Shown here: one piece after another, positions 27,194 through 35,793 of the stretch
Position numbering within the stretch: position 1 is the first letter of the stretch
Layout of the letters: each line of letters starts with the position of its first letter
Source of the DNA: an uncultured Porphyromonadaceae bacterium
GTDB lineage: Bacteria > Bacteroidota > Bacteroidia > Bacteroidales > Muribaculaceae
Direction: 5' to 3'
Length of the DNA stretch: 64,000 nt
Assembly: GCA_902461565.1 (NCBI GenBank)
Contig: CABPYL010000008.1
Coordinates: 25,022 to 89,021 of the forward strand
Position numbers and translations under genes: made by a program
The notes under the pieces: model-generated
Seen by the model: the letters and a program-made list of their open reading frames with translations, nothing else
Told to the model about the DNA's origin: nothing
Database searches by the model: none

Positions 27194-27874
27194 TCAGTCT
27201 TGACGGCCCTCCTTGAACCTTATTACTGAACCAAACGAAAGAATTGTGAACAGCAGGATAGCGATAATCATTGTCAGCACCAAACCGTTGTAGGCTTCGG
27301 GGAGGGGCTGGAGGAAGAAAATCATGAGTGTGCCTATGGCGAGGAGGCCAAGGATGATTCTGCGTGCCCATGTGCCTTCCAGGCATATCGCCGTGGTGAA
27401 CAGATAGGCGGTGAAACCTGCGAAATACCAGGGCAGAGCGGTGAGCATTACGCGCCATACCATCTCGGATGGCATTATCGAGAAATCGTACACGGTGATG
27501 ATGGCTGCCTGAAGGGCGAATACTATCAGTAGTTCCACAAGGCCGGTAGCCAGCATGAGGGCTATCAGGCGTCCCTGCGGGTAGGGCAGGTGCAGTGTTA
27601 GCTTGAGGCGTTTCTGAGCCATTTCGGGGGCCATCTGCGCAATGCCGATGGCGAGGCCGACAGCCAGGGGAACGTATTTGATGATATCGATGAAGGAGTT
27701 GTCCTTTAGCAGCATGATAATCCACAGGTGCTGTACGCCTTTCAGTTCGATAAGGCGGTTCATCATCAGTATGGCGTAGGCGGCCACTGCCAGCGCGAGC
27801 GCCAGGGCGATAAAGAACACCATGCGGGTCTTTATCCATTCTTTAAAGATAAGAGCTTTTTTCATGATGTTCAA
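27194..27874 (-). CDS. ABC transporter permease
   Basis: 226 residues with six hydrophobic helices and no soluble domain, typical of an ABC-2-like permease. The ATG overlaps the ATPase stop by 4 bases (ATGA). Together with the upstream ATPase it makes a simple inner-membrane transporter; the direction of transport is not evident, but ABC-2 types usually export. Confidence 0.8.
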   Translation of the reverse strand: MNIMKKALIFKEWIKTRMVFFIALALALAVAAYAILMMNRLIELKGVQHLWIIMLLKDNSFIDIIKYVPLAVGLAIGIAQMAPEMAQKRLKLTLHLPYPQGRLIALMLATGLVELLIVFALQAAIITVYDFSIMPSEMVWRVMLTALPWYFAGFTAYLFTTAICLEGTWARRIILGLLAIGTLMIFFLQPLPEAYNGLVLTMIIAILLFTILSFGSVIRFKEGRQD

Positions 27875-28773
27875 TATTTGCCGGTGAGACCTATGAATGC
27901 GTCTTCGAGCGACATTTCGCGGCGCTGGAGATCGGTATATTTTATGCCGGACGCATCGAGGTCAGCTTTGATTTTCTCGGGGGATGCGAAAGTATAGAAC
28001 TCTACTTCGTTCTTTATTTTGCCGGGGTTGACAAGGCTGTCGGCGGTGGCGAGTTTTTCTACAGGCACATCGGACAGCATTGTGTAGCGCTGGAAATCAC
28101 GGAGCAGCTTGTCTACGGGCATTTGTGTCAGTATTTTACCGTAGTCCAGGATAATGCAGTCGTCGATAAGGCGTTCCAGGTCCTGGATTATGTGGGATGT
28201 CATGAACACAGTTTTTTCTTCGGCTTTGGCGAACTCACGCAGGTAGTCTATGAAAAGGCGACGGTAGCCGGGGTCGAGGCCAAGCGAGAAATCGTCGAGC
28301 ACAAGCAGGTCGGCGTTCTGTGCCAGAATAAGGCCGAGAGCCACCTGCGACCGCTGTCCGCACGACATCGACGATATTTTCTGGCCCGGCGACACGTGCA
28401 GTTTTGCCATCAGCTCGTAGTAGGCATCGCGGTTCCAGCGAGGATAGAACTTGGCATAGAAACGCTCTATCTGCGCTATTGTCATGAAGGAATACTGCAC
28501 GTGACCTTCGATAAGAAGGGCTATGCGTGCGCGTGTCTCAGGTTTCATCTGGGTGATAGGCTCACCGAAAATCCTGCATTCGCCTTTCTGGGGACGCAGG
28601 TAACCCATCAGGATATTGATGGTTGTCGTTTTCCCGGTACCGTTTTTTCCGAGAAGTCCGAGTATTCGGCCTTTGGGGACCTCGAAACTCAGGTCGCTGT
28701 AAATCACTCGCCCCGTACCGTAGCGCTGGGTGAGGTTCTTTACAGAGATAACGGATTCTTTTTCCTGGTTCAT
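27871..28773 (-). CDS. ABC transporter ATP-binding protein
   Basis: 300 residues. Walker A GLLGKNGTGKTTT, Q-loop region IALLIEGHVQYS, Walker B DLLVLDDFSLGLD and switch His in FMTSHIIQDLE. The signature loop reads SMSCGQRSQVAL, with SCGQR in place of the usual SGGQ, and the residue after the Walker B aspartates is Phe rather than Glu, so turnover may be slow or regulated. The start is the ATG at 28773 (MNQEKESVI); the longer frame runs into the upstream gene. Confidence 0.88.
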   Translation of the reverse strand: MNQEKESVISVKNLTQRYGTGRVIYSDLSFEVPKGRILGLLGKNGTGKTTTINILMGYLRPQKGECRIFGEPITQMKPETRARIALLIEGHVQYSFMTIAQIERFYAKFYPRWNRDAYYELMAKLHVSPGQKISSMSCGQRSQVALGLILAQNADLLVLDDFSLGLDPGYRRLFIDYLREFAKAEEKTVFMTSHIIQDLERLIDDCIILDYGKILTQMPVDKLLRDFQRYTMLSDVPVEKLATADSLVNPGKIKNEVEFYTFASPEKIKADLDASGIKYTDLQRREMSLEDAFIGLTGKY

Positions 28774-28784
28774 GTGATTTTGTG

Positions 28785-30323
28785 TCAGAATTCGGCAGAG
28801 ATGCCCAGGCTCGCGCCGTGGCCATTTCCCTGTCCTTTGTAATCGGTGTAATTGAAAGATGCGGAGAGAGACAGAACCACCTGGGGTAGCGCGCGGCTTA
28901 TGCGCGCGTATATACCGAAGCCGGTGCGGTCGGCGCTGAGCATGTCGAAGTTGCGCACCACACACTGGCCCAGAGGAGTGGAGGTGTCAAGGTCGGTGAG
29001 CAGGGGACGGTCGTTGGACGCCATGCCGTAGAAACCGTGGCAACGTACGTTCCATAGCCATCGGATGCCGCGTACCGAGAAGTCGGCCATCAGCGCCGGA
29101 GTAATGCGCGATGCGCAAAGGCGTCGTGCGGGCGATGTATATTTTTCGATACTGTAGTCGTATGTGGCCGATGGTGCGATGGTGAGATACGATGAGCCTA
29201 ACCCTATCTGTACCGGTAGTTCCACACTTGCCTGTGTCACATTGTGGGTGTAGGGTTTTCGGTCGCCGATTTTATCGTAGCTGGACCCGGCTGCGGTACC
29301 GAAGAGATTTTCGGTGCCGGTGCGTTTGCGGTAGTACCCTCTCGCAACGGGCCGGAAAACCACGGATGGCGTCAGGTTCATGCGCCATGCCGCATTGGCT
29401 GCCAGTGTCGCGTTGTCGGTGAACCCTAAGGTGAGGTTGTTGAAGTTACGCAGCATCTGTTCCATGCGGTAGCTGTTGAAGGAAACGCTTGCCGAGAGGC
29501 CGTCGCCTGCGGCAGGCAGCCATTGTGCCGACAATGTGTATCCCAACGACTGGTATCCGCTGTTTTTGTTGGTGTTACCCATGAAACGGCGGTAGAAGGT
29601 TCCCATACCAGTAAGGGTATAGGTGTTTATGTCGTTTATCGGATTATAAAAATCCAGGTCGCAGTTCTGGTTGTAGATGTTCAGCGCGGCGGAAAGGCCG
29701 ATTACGCCGGTGCCGAAGACGCGCGCCGCGCCTATGCGCAGATCCAGGTCGCTCACGATGGTCTTTACGCGTGGATCGCGGTTGCGGTAAGCTATCTCCG
29801 CGCGGTATGCGGCGTCGGCTCCGAAGGTCCATACGCCGGAGTAGTTACGGGCATAGCCGCCGGAGAATGTATAGCGGCGTGTGCTCAGGTTCCCTCCGGC
29901 TTCGTCGCCGAGGACGTATGGTGCCACACGGTCGTAATCAATGCAGTCGGTCCACCGCAGGTTTCTGTAGCTGCCGGTGCGGAATGCTGCTGTTCCCCAT
30001 ACGACGCTCGCGGTATTGAGGCGGGTATAGGATTCGGCTCCAAGGCCGGCCAGGGTGTGGCCGGTGCCGAGCTGTTCCATCACCGGTTTCTGCAGGCGCA
30101 GGATGTCGGCCGAAACCGTCGCCGACGACAGTGTGATGCTGTCGCGGTAGAACATCTGGGCCGGATTGTCGGAGTATGCTCCGGTGCGCTGCTTCTCCAC
30201 AGGCAGGGCGAGGCGCTGTATTTCGGGCAACAGCGCGACAGACCGGGCCGCAGCCCCCGTAAAGAGGGTTGCGGCTACGGTTAATGCCAATATGCGGCTG
30301 TTATGCCTGTGCGTCGGCTGCAT
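28785..30323 (-). CDS. DUF6850-like outer-membrane beta-barrel protein
   Basis: 512 residues with an N-terminal signal (RILALTVAATLFTGAAA) and a long series of amphipathic strands ending in GHGASLGISAEF, a barrel-type C-terminus. Features such as VVWGTAAFRTGSYRNLRWTD and the family's habit of sitting next to DUF4876 genes point to DUF6850. Probably an outer-membrane partner of the TonB receptor two genes upstream. Function unknown. Confidence 0.7.
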   Translation of the reverse strand: MQPTHRHNSRILALTVAATLFTGAAARSVALLPEIQRLALPVEKQRTGAYSDNPAQMFYRDSITLSSATVSADILRLQKPVMEQLGTGHTLAGLGAESYTRLNTASVVWGTAAFRTGSYRNLRWTDCIDYDRVAPYVLGDEAGGNLSTRRYTFSGGYARNYSGVWTFGADAAYRAEIAYRNRDPRVKTIVSDLDLRIGAARVFGTGVIGLSAALNIYNQNCDLDFYNPINDINTYTLTGMGTFYRRFMGNTNKNSGYQSLGYTLSAQWLPAAGDGLSASVSFNSYRMEQMLRNFNNLTLGFTDNATLAANAAWRMNLTPSVVFRPVARGYYRKRTGTENLFGTAAGSSYDKIGDRKPYTHNVTQASVELPVQIGLGSSYLTIAPSATYDYSIEKYTSPARRLCASRITPALMADFSVRGIRWLWNVRCHGFYGMASNDRPLLTDLDTSTPLGQCVVRNFDMLSADRTGFGIYARISRALPQVVLSLSASFNYTDYKGQGNGHGASLGISAEF

Positions 30324-30335
30324 ATACGGTGGACG

Positions 30336-31568
30336 TTATTTTGCGGAGACTACTTCGAAGTCTACGGAAGAGTCGTTGGTGTCCATCAGCACATTGTGGC
30401 CTTTGGCCGACTTGCCGGAGATTTTGCGGACAAATTTTTTGCCGAAACGTTCTTTGTCGGTTTTCTTCTCGGAGATAGCCGCATGGCCGGCATCTACGGA
30501 AGCGCGGAGTGCGCCCTGTGTAAAGCCTTCGTCGGGGCAGAGGTTGATGCCGTCGATAATCCAGCTGTAGTCTATAAGCAGGCACTTGGTACCGGGCATT
30601 TCTGTGCCTGTGGCGGCGTTGATGTACTTATAGGTGCCGTCATATTCGGCCAGGAGTTTGTCGGCAGTCATGCCTTCGGGGAAACGGACAAGGGCGTAGG
30701 AACGGTTGCACTGGTTGCTGACAACCCAGATAGTAGCCGAGTAGCTATACCATTTGTCCATGTTGGGAACGGCGGGGTTGTCGGTATCGGTGTTTTTGGT
30801 TGTTTCGTCGTACCATTCGAAGTCGGCGTCGGTATGATCGAGGGCACCGGGAACCTGTGCGTTCCAGTCGATGGCCTGGTCTACGATTTTAATGGATTCG
30901 CCGGGCTGGATAGCAACGTCCTTGCCGCTGCCGGGAATAACATATACAGTCTGGCCGGTGAAGTTGTTTTCGATATAGTTGGCTTCTGTGAGAATTTTAT
31001 CGGCAGAGGTGTTGACCAGCTTGCTCTCTACAATCGCCAGGCCGTCGGCATACTGAACGGAATCGGTGTTGTTGTAGATTGTGAAGTATGTGTCGAACAG
31101 GCCGTTTGTGCCTTTGGCGTTGGGCGAGCCGGTGAAATATACTTCGCCGAACACAAGCGTATTCTGGGGATTATAGAAGAACCAGTTGAGTGTTACGGTG
31201 TGGCTTGCCTCGCTGATAACCTGCTGCGATGCCACGGCGCGTAGCGAACGTTCGGCGGTGGCGTCGCCCTGAGTATATGTTACGGTCATGTTGCCGGTGA
31301 TGTCGTATGTACCTGCCGGCAGCATGGCGGGTTCTGTGGAGGTGAGGCTGAATGTACGGGCAATACCTGTGTTGAGTTCGGTATACATCACTTCGCCGGA
31401 AGCTACCGTGTAGCCGGCGGGGAGTTCGGCGGGCATGTTGTCTACGATGCTTACCTGATAGGTGGGTTCGGGATCGTCCTCGGAGCAGGAAGTTGTTACA
31501 GCTCCCATGCAGGCCACTAAAGCAGTGCCAAGTACAAGGCTTTTGAAATTGAATGTCTTAAGATTCAT
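30336..31568 (-). CDS. DUF4876 lipoprotein
   Basis: 410 residues, lipobox GAVTTSC (Cys28), then beta-rich domains. An immunoglobulin-like or prealbumin-like part (residues 36-130, with ELPAGYTVASGEVMYTELN) precedes the conserved TLVFGEVYFTGSPN.KGTNGLFDTYF region typical of DUF4876. Located 20 bases after the TonB receptor gene, it is likely a surface-exposed substrate-binding partner, by analogy with SusD-like lipoproteins, though it is not of the SusD family. Confidence 0.75.
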   Translation of the reverse strand: MNLKTFNFKSLVLGTALVACMGAVTTSCSEDDPEPTYQVSIVDNMPAELPAGYTVASGEVMYTELNTGIARTFSLTSTEPAMLPAGTYDITGNMTVTYTQGDATAERSLRAVASQQVISEASHTVTLNWFFYNPQNTLVFGEVYFTGSPNAKGTNGLFDTYFTIYNNTDSVQYADGLAIVESKLVNTSADKILTEANYIENNFTGQTVYVIPGSGKDVAIQPGESIKIVDQAIDWNAQVPGALDHTDADFEWYDETTKNTDTDNPAVPNMDKWYSYSATIWVVSNQCNRSYALVRFPEGMTADKLLAEYDGTYKYINAATGTEMPGTKCLLIDYSWIIDGINLCPDEGFTQGALRASVDAGHAAISEKKTDKERFGKKFVRKISGKSAKGHNVLMDTNDSSVDFEVVSAK

Positions 31569-31588
31569 AATATTTTTATTGTTTTGGT

Positions 31589-34348
31589 TTATATTTTCAG
31601 ATTCAGTTCCATACCGAAGTATGGTGTGGAATAGCGCCGCATGGTTACGCCGTAGCTCTTGTAGCTTGGCTGTATGGCCACCAGGCGGTTAACATACAGT
31701 GCCATGCCTATACGCTTTTTCCAGAAGGTTTTTGTCGCTTTCAGATTTATGGTGGTTGCAGGCGGAACGGTACGGGTTCGGAACGAGCTTTCTGTGAAGT
31801 GGCGGATAAGCTGTTTCAGATAGGGATCGTTCATGTCGGCGTCGGTATAGGGATGCAGCGTGCCGTCGGCATCCATGTACTGTACTGGCACTCCGTCGCG
31901 GTACAGTGTGCGCCGGGTGGTGAACCACATGTTCTGTATCCCTATCGAGAAGTTGAGCCCCAGTGTGGGTATATCGGTGTCGAACAGGAAATTGGTGTTG
32001 AAACTTGTATATTCTGCACCGTCCGTGTCGTCGTACAGGCCCACATACTGCAGTTCTCTGTTCTGCACTATTATAGACGGTTTGTACCACAGGGGCTGGC
32101 TGTTGCTGTTAAGGGTTTTGAAATATGCGCCCGAAACTGTCAGACGGGTGCGTACGCCGGGGAAACGGCGCGTCTGGAACGTGTATTCGATACCTTCCTT
32201 GCGTGTGTGGCTGCCGTTGGATGGTGTGCTCCGCACTGCCAGGTAGCGCTGTTCGGTATACGGCAGTTCGTTGATGGCCGGGGCGTGCCCTGTTGCGAAG
32301 GGGTCGTAGTCCGAAGCATCGTAACGGCGGTAGTCGTAGATATGTACGATGCCGCTGCGGCGGAAACCGTCGGTCATGTTCTCGCGGAAGTATGTAACCG
32401 AGAGGCGATTGCCCATGTAGCTGATGTCGGCGCGTACTTCCCATTTGAAATTGCGTGCGGCCTTGATGCCGTAGTTGGTCATGTTCTCTACGAATGTGCG
32501 CACGTTCATTGTGCGGAAGGCCTCTACGTTGTGATAGTAGTTCAGCTGTTCCAGGTCGGTGTACAGCGGATCGGGATACAGGTTTGCTGCCACAGGCATT
32601 TTGGTGTGCCATCCGGCGCCTCCTGCAATCTCGAAGTTAATTTTTTCGTCGTGTACTGTTGCCCAGGGCAGATCCCAGACGAGATTGAAGCGAGGGTCGA
32701 GGTAGGGCCGCTTGCTCAGGTAGTAACGGCGGTCGAGGTTCAGCATCTGCGTCTCGCGCAGACCTGCCGTAAGCGTTAGAGTGTTGTGGCCTGCGAAAAC
32801 CTTTGTCTGGCTTTCCACATATGCCGATAGCAGATGTATGGCCGGAATATCGCTGAAAGCGCGCGGACGGCTTGTATTTCCTGCTGTGAGGGGGCGTGTT
32901 ATGTCGTACACTGCGCCGCGGCCGTAGTTTTTGCTCATATCCCATTCCACACCGAACTTCAGTGCCTCGTTAACGTGGCTGCTTTCGAAAAGGAAGTTGC
33001 CCGATCCTTTTAGTGCCGCTGTGAACGGACGTCCTTCAACCCGGTAGTCGGCGAGGTAGAGCATAGGCAGATAGTCTACGTAGTTCTCGCCTGGCGTCAT
33101 GGATACCGGCATGGGCATGACGCGCGACGATGCAACGTGTTTCTGCTGCTCCAGGTCTTCGTTGGCGTAGCTGAGGGCAGCCACAAGATTAAGTGCTTTC
33201 AGTACCGACGGGCCTCCGGGCCGGAAGTTGAGTGTGTTGTCCCACCGGAATGTATGCCTGGTGTTCTTGTAGGTGTCGATGGTGTTGTTTACAGTAAGGT
33301 CGGGATCACTGTCATCTTTCTCGTATGTGCCGCTGTAGCTGAGGCTGCTGTTCCATGTAAAGTTAGCTACTGGGCCTTTCCATTGGCGCACGCTGCGCAG
33401 CGAGCCTGTAACACGGCTGTAGCTGTCGCGGTTGTCGCGCGGATCTACCTTGGAGTCGAGATAATCTATACCCGCATTAAGTATCCACGAATTGTCGCCG
33501 AATACGTCGAAGCCTTTGCCTACGTAGAAAAGCTGGCTCTGTGTGTCGGCCTTGAAGCGTGCCTCGTAGCGGCCTGCCTTGTTCTTGCGTTTGATGTTCA
33601 CCAGTCCCGACGTAAGTTCACCATACTCTACCGAGGGTATGCCGCGGACAATCTCGACGCTCTCTATTTCGTCGGTAGACAGCGAGCGCATGTCTACGCC
33701 TTTACCGGTGGCGATGCGCTGCGAACGTTCGCTATCCGGCGTGGTCTGCATGTCGGCGTCGGTGTTAAGGCGCACGCCGTCAACGATGAATGAAGTGCCT
33801 AACGAGCCGGTGGAGTAGTCTTCGCTCGTGCCTATTCCGCTTGCCTGACGCAGTTGGATTGTATTCACCGTACCCATTTCGGGGTCTTTGGACGAGCCGC
33901 CGGGAAGAAGCTCCATGATATCCGAGAAACTCGACGGCTGCAGATGGCGCATGGCTGTGGTATCTATAATCGAAGCGGAGGATGCGTTTCGTGCCTCCTG
34001 GGCGGTAACTACTACCTCGCGCAGAGCATCCTCGCGGTTCATACTCACAGCGATAAGCGCGTTCCTGCCCACTGCCACAGCACGTTCATGCGGTTTGTAG
34101 CCCACGGTGCTTACCTTCAGGGTCCAGTTGCCTGGAAGCAGCTGGGCATTGTATATGCCTGCCTCGTCGGTGAGACCGCCGATATTGCCTTTATGGCCTG
34201 GTTGGCTGAATGTTACTACAGCAAATTCCAGGGGTTCGCCTGTAGTGCCGTCCACAACGCGGACGTTTATATCTGCGACATTGGCAGCCTCGGAAACAAA
34301 CATGGCAAAAAAGCCGACAAGAAGTAATATGTAGTGTCTTATATGCAA
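31589..34348 (-). CDS. TonB-dependent receptor with carboxypeptidase-like domain
   Basis: 919-residue outer-membrane active transporter. Signal peptide (HYILLLVGFFAMFVSEA), CarboxypepD_reg-like domain (about 25-105), plug domain (about 125-250, with SIVDTTAMRHLQPSSFSDIMELLPG and IESVEIVRGIPSVEYGELTSG) and a 22-strand barrel to the C-terminus (YFGMELNLKI). The only fitting start is a TTG at 34348: an in-frame stop lies about 30 bases upstream, and the next Met is inside the signal peptide. It heads a seven-gene operon with ABC transporter genes; the ligand is unknown, perhaps a metal complex or peptide. Confidence 0.85.
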   Translation of the reverse strand: MHIRHYILLLVGFFAMFVSEAANVADINVRVVDGTTGEPLEFAVVTFSQPGHKGNIGGLTDEAGIYNAQLLPGNWTLKVSTVGYKPHERAVAVGRNALIAVSMNREDALREVVVTAQEARNASSASIIDTTAMRHLQPSSFSDIMELLPGGSSKDPEMGTVNTIQLRQASGIGTSEDYSTGSLGTSFIVDGVRLNTDADMQTTPDSERSQRIATGKGVDMRSLSTDEIESVEIVRGIPSVEYGELTSGLVNIKRKNKAGRYEARFKADTQSQLFYVGKGFDVFGDNSWILNAGIDYLDSKVDPRDNRDSYSRVTGSLRSVRQWKGPVANFTWNSSLSYSGTYEKDDSDPDLTVNNTIDTYKNTRHTFRWDNTLNFRPGGPSVLKALNLVAALSYANEDLEQQKHVASSRVMPMPVSMTPGENYVDYLPMLYLADYRVEGRPFTAALKGSGNFLFESSHVNEALKFGVEWDMSKNYGRGAVYDITRPLTAGNTSRPRAFSDIPAIHLLSAYVESQTKVFAGHNTLTLTAGLRETQMLNLDRRYYLSKRPYLDPRFNLVWDLPWATVHDEKINFEIAGGAGWHTKMPVAANLYPDPLYTDLEQLNYYHNVEAFRTMNVRTFVENMTNYGIKAARNFKWEVRADISYMGNRLSVTYFRENMTDGFRRSGIVHIYDYRRYDASDYDPFATGHAPAINELPYTEQRYLAVRSTPSNGSHTRKEGIEYTFQTRRFPGVRTRLTVSGAYFKTLNSNSQPLWYKPSIIVQNRELQYVGLYDDTDGAEYTSFNTNFLFDTDIPTLGLNFSIGIQNMWFTTRRTLYRDGVPVQYMDADGTLHPYTDADMNDPYLKQLIRHFTESSFRTRTVPPATTINLKATKTFWKKRIGMALYVNRLVAIQPSYKSYGVTMRRYSTPYFGMELNLKI

Positions 34349-34364
34349 ACTATGTTTCTTAACA

Positions 34365-34379
34365 GCGGTATTTTACCGC
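34365..34379 (-). other. Leader hairpin before the TonB receptor start
   Basis: GCGGTA-AAA-TACCGC on the minus strand, a 6-bp perfect stem with a 3-base loop, 16 bases ahead of the TTG start codon. It could limit translation or be a protein-binding dyad. Confidence 0.4.
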
Positions 34380-34408
34380 ACCTATTGTTATGGTTTTATT
34401 CAGCACTG

Positions 34409-34439
34409 CAAAATTATAAAAAATAGAGACCTTGAAAAA
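34409..34439 (-). promoter_or_regulatory. Promoter of the TonB/ABC operon
   Basis: TAATTTTG (34416-34409) on the minus strand with a T-rich stretch in place of TTTG at about 19 bases upstream. Leader of about 57 bases that holds a small hairpin. Confidence 0.5.
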
Positions 34440-34524
34440 TACCTTATTTGTGCGATAATTCAGGACATTTTGCCTGCGGATATACCTAATTTTTTTAATA
34501 TAACAAATAAAAAGCAGGTATTTA

Positions 34525-34556
34525 AAAACAAAAAACGACAGCGGGTGGGGCTGTCG
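34525..34556 (-). terminator. Terminator of the small-peptide unit
   Basis: Minus strand CGACAGC (34556-34550), loop CCCACCC, GCTGTCG (34542-34536), then TTTTTTGTTTTT. A textbook rho-independent terminator, 16 bases after the peptide stop codon. Confidence 0.88.
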
Positions 34557-34571
34557 GGGTTAAACGTTCTG

Positions 34572-34652
34572 TTAGAAATCCTTACGGTAGATTTCGGATG
34601 CCGCGGTAAAGTACCAGCGGGCGATTGTCTTAATCAAATTTCTCATAATCAT
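34572..34652 (-). CDS. 26-residue peptide in its own transcription unit
   Basis: ATG at 34652 (alternative ATG at 34646) to TAA at 34574-34572. The peptide begins MIMRNLIKTIARWYF and continues TAASEIYRKDF: an amphipathic, basic-aromatic helix with net positive charge. It lies between a TAATTTTG box (34726-34719) and a strong terminator (34556-34525), so the whole transcript would be about 190 nt. Not a known gene to me; it could be a membrane-active small protein, a leader peptide or a chance frame in a small RNA. Confidence 0.5.
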   Translation of the reverse strand: MIMRNLIKTIARWYFTAASEIYRKDF

Positions 34653-34718
34653 AGTTTTAGTGAAACATATACGCGGTCGCGTTTTGCTGTCGCGCGGCGC
34701 GTTTGACAATCATCGCTA

Positions 34719-34726
34719 CAAAATTA
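34719..34726 (-). promoter_or_regulatory. -7 box for the small-peptide unit
   Basis: TAATTTTG on the minus strand, about 67 bases before the peptide ATG. No TTTG at the -33 position, so only the -7 box supports it. Confidence 0.45.
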
Positions 34727-34767
34727 ATAACAAATGTTGAAAAACATTGTTTTATAACATGTATTTT

Positions 34768-35154
34768 TTATAACAAATTTCTTGCCATAGTATATGTAAT
34801 CACTGCAACTATCAGCAGTGCAATGACTAATGGTGTTGTTGCGACGCGGTGCAGGTGTGGATTTTTTTTTCGTGTCGCTTCTGCAAAGATGTAGAATGCG
34901 GCTGTGGGGACGGCGAAAAACACGAACGGATTGTAATGCCATGCTTCCGCTATATTGCCGAGCAGAAAGGCGTGTAGGGCGCGCTGTGAGCCGCATCCGG
35001 GGCAGTCGTAGCCTGTGAGCATTTTGAAAAGACATTTAGGGGCTGCGCCGGAGGCCGGGTCGTGGATGTAGTAGTATCTGCCTACAAAAAATATTACGAC
35101 AACCGCTGCCACAATAGCTGCGGTTGCCGAAAGTATTGTGCGTGCGCGTGGCAT
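34768..35154 (-). CDS. DUF2752 membrane protein
   Basis: 128 residues, three membrane helices (about 8-28, 65-92, 106-125). The family motif GYDCPGCGSQRALHAFLLG (residues 48-66) is present, with two Cys in CPGC. DUF2752 proteins are common small membrane proteins of Bacteroidetes with no proven role. It starts one base after the stop of the GYF-CD225 gene, so the pair form an operon. Confidence 0.85.
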   Translation of the reverse strand: MPRARTILSATAAIVAAVVVIFFVGRYYYIHDPASGAAPKCLFKMLTGYDCPGCGSQRALHAFLLGNIAEAWHYNPFVFFAVPTAAFYIFAEATRKKNPHLHRVATTPLVIALLIVAVITYTMARNLL

Positions 35155-35155
35155 C

Positions 35156-35710
35156 TCAGCCTAATAAGGCGCTTATGTACATTATGGGAAGGAATCCTAA
35201 GGCTATGGCTATCATTATAAGCCACGCGGCGATTTCTGAGGCCTTTTTTGCGTTCTTTATGTCGCCGCGCCTGTAGTAGGAGGACACGAAGATGGATGCG
35301 GCCAGGGCGCCGATACTGAAAGGTGTGCAGCAGCAGATGAGCAGTATTATGGACAAGCCGATGTATGTGGGCGGGCATGGTTCGTCCGGGGTGACTGCCG
35401 ACGTCTGGCGGGTATATCTGCGCCCCGGCGCATAGCGCGAGAAGAAGTCGCATGCACCGGAATTGTCGGAGTTCCCGGAATTATCGGACATATCGGCCGT
35501 ATCTGATGTATCAGACTTATCGGGTTCGGGTTCGCAGACGGTTTCTCCTCCGAAGTATCCGGCGAATTCATCGAGTGTGTTTGCAGGGAGCCATTTGGGC
35601 AGCCCCTCGAACCATACTTTTGTGTTTTCGTTGAAACCGGGCAGCTCGCGGAGCTGTTCTTTTTCGAATGGCCCCTGTTGGCGCCCGTCAAGATATACCC
35701 ATACTTTCAT
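35156..35710 (-). CDS. GYF_2-CD225 membrane protein
   Basis: 184 residues: N-terminal GYF_2 domain (about 1-50, VWVYLDGRQQGPFEKEQLRE and KVWFEGLPKWLPA), an acidic Asp/Ser/Asn-rich linker (about 58-90), then two membrane helices of the CD225/dispanin type (LSIILLICCCTPFSIGALAA and a second after NAKKASEIAAW). Such proteins pair with DUF2752 genes in Bacteroidetes. GYF_2 suggests a protein-protein role at the inner membrane; no specific function is known. Confidence 0.85.
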   Translation of the reverse strand: MKVWVYLDGRQQGPFEKEQLRELPGFNENTKVWFEGLPKWLPANTLDEFAGYFGGETVCEPEPDKSDTSDTADMSDNSGNSDNSGACDFFSRYAPGRRYTRQTSAVTPDEPCPPTYIGLSIILLICCCTPFSIGALAASIFVSSYYRRGDIKNAKKASEIAAWLIMIAIALGFLPIMYISALLG

Positions 35711-35793
35711 TGCTGCAATGTGAATGAGCGCGCCCCTCCGGCATTGAGAATTCCATACCTGTGCCGGTATGGGACGCGCATAAGTTTTTTATA

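Noticed and set aside
35753..35772. Hairpin CCATACC/GGTATGG after deoC as a terminator
   Set aside because: Stem is perfect over 7 bp, but no U-tract follows on the minus strand; left unassigned.
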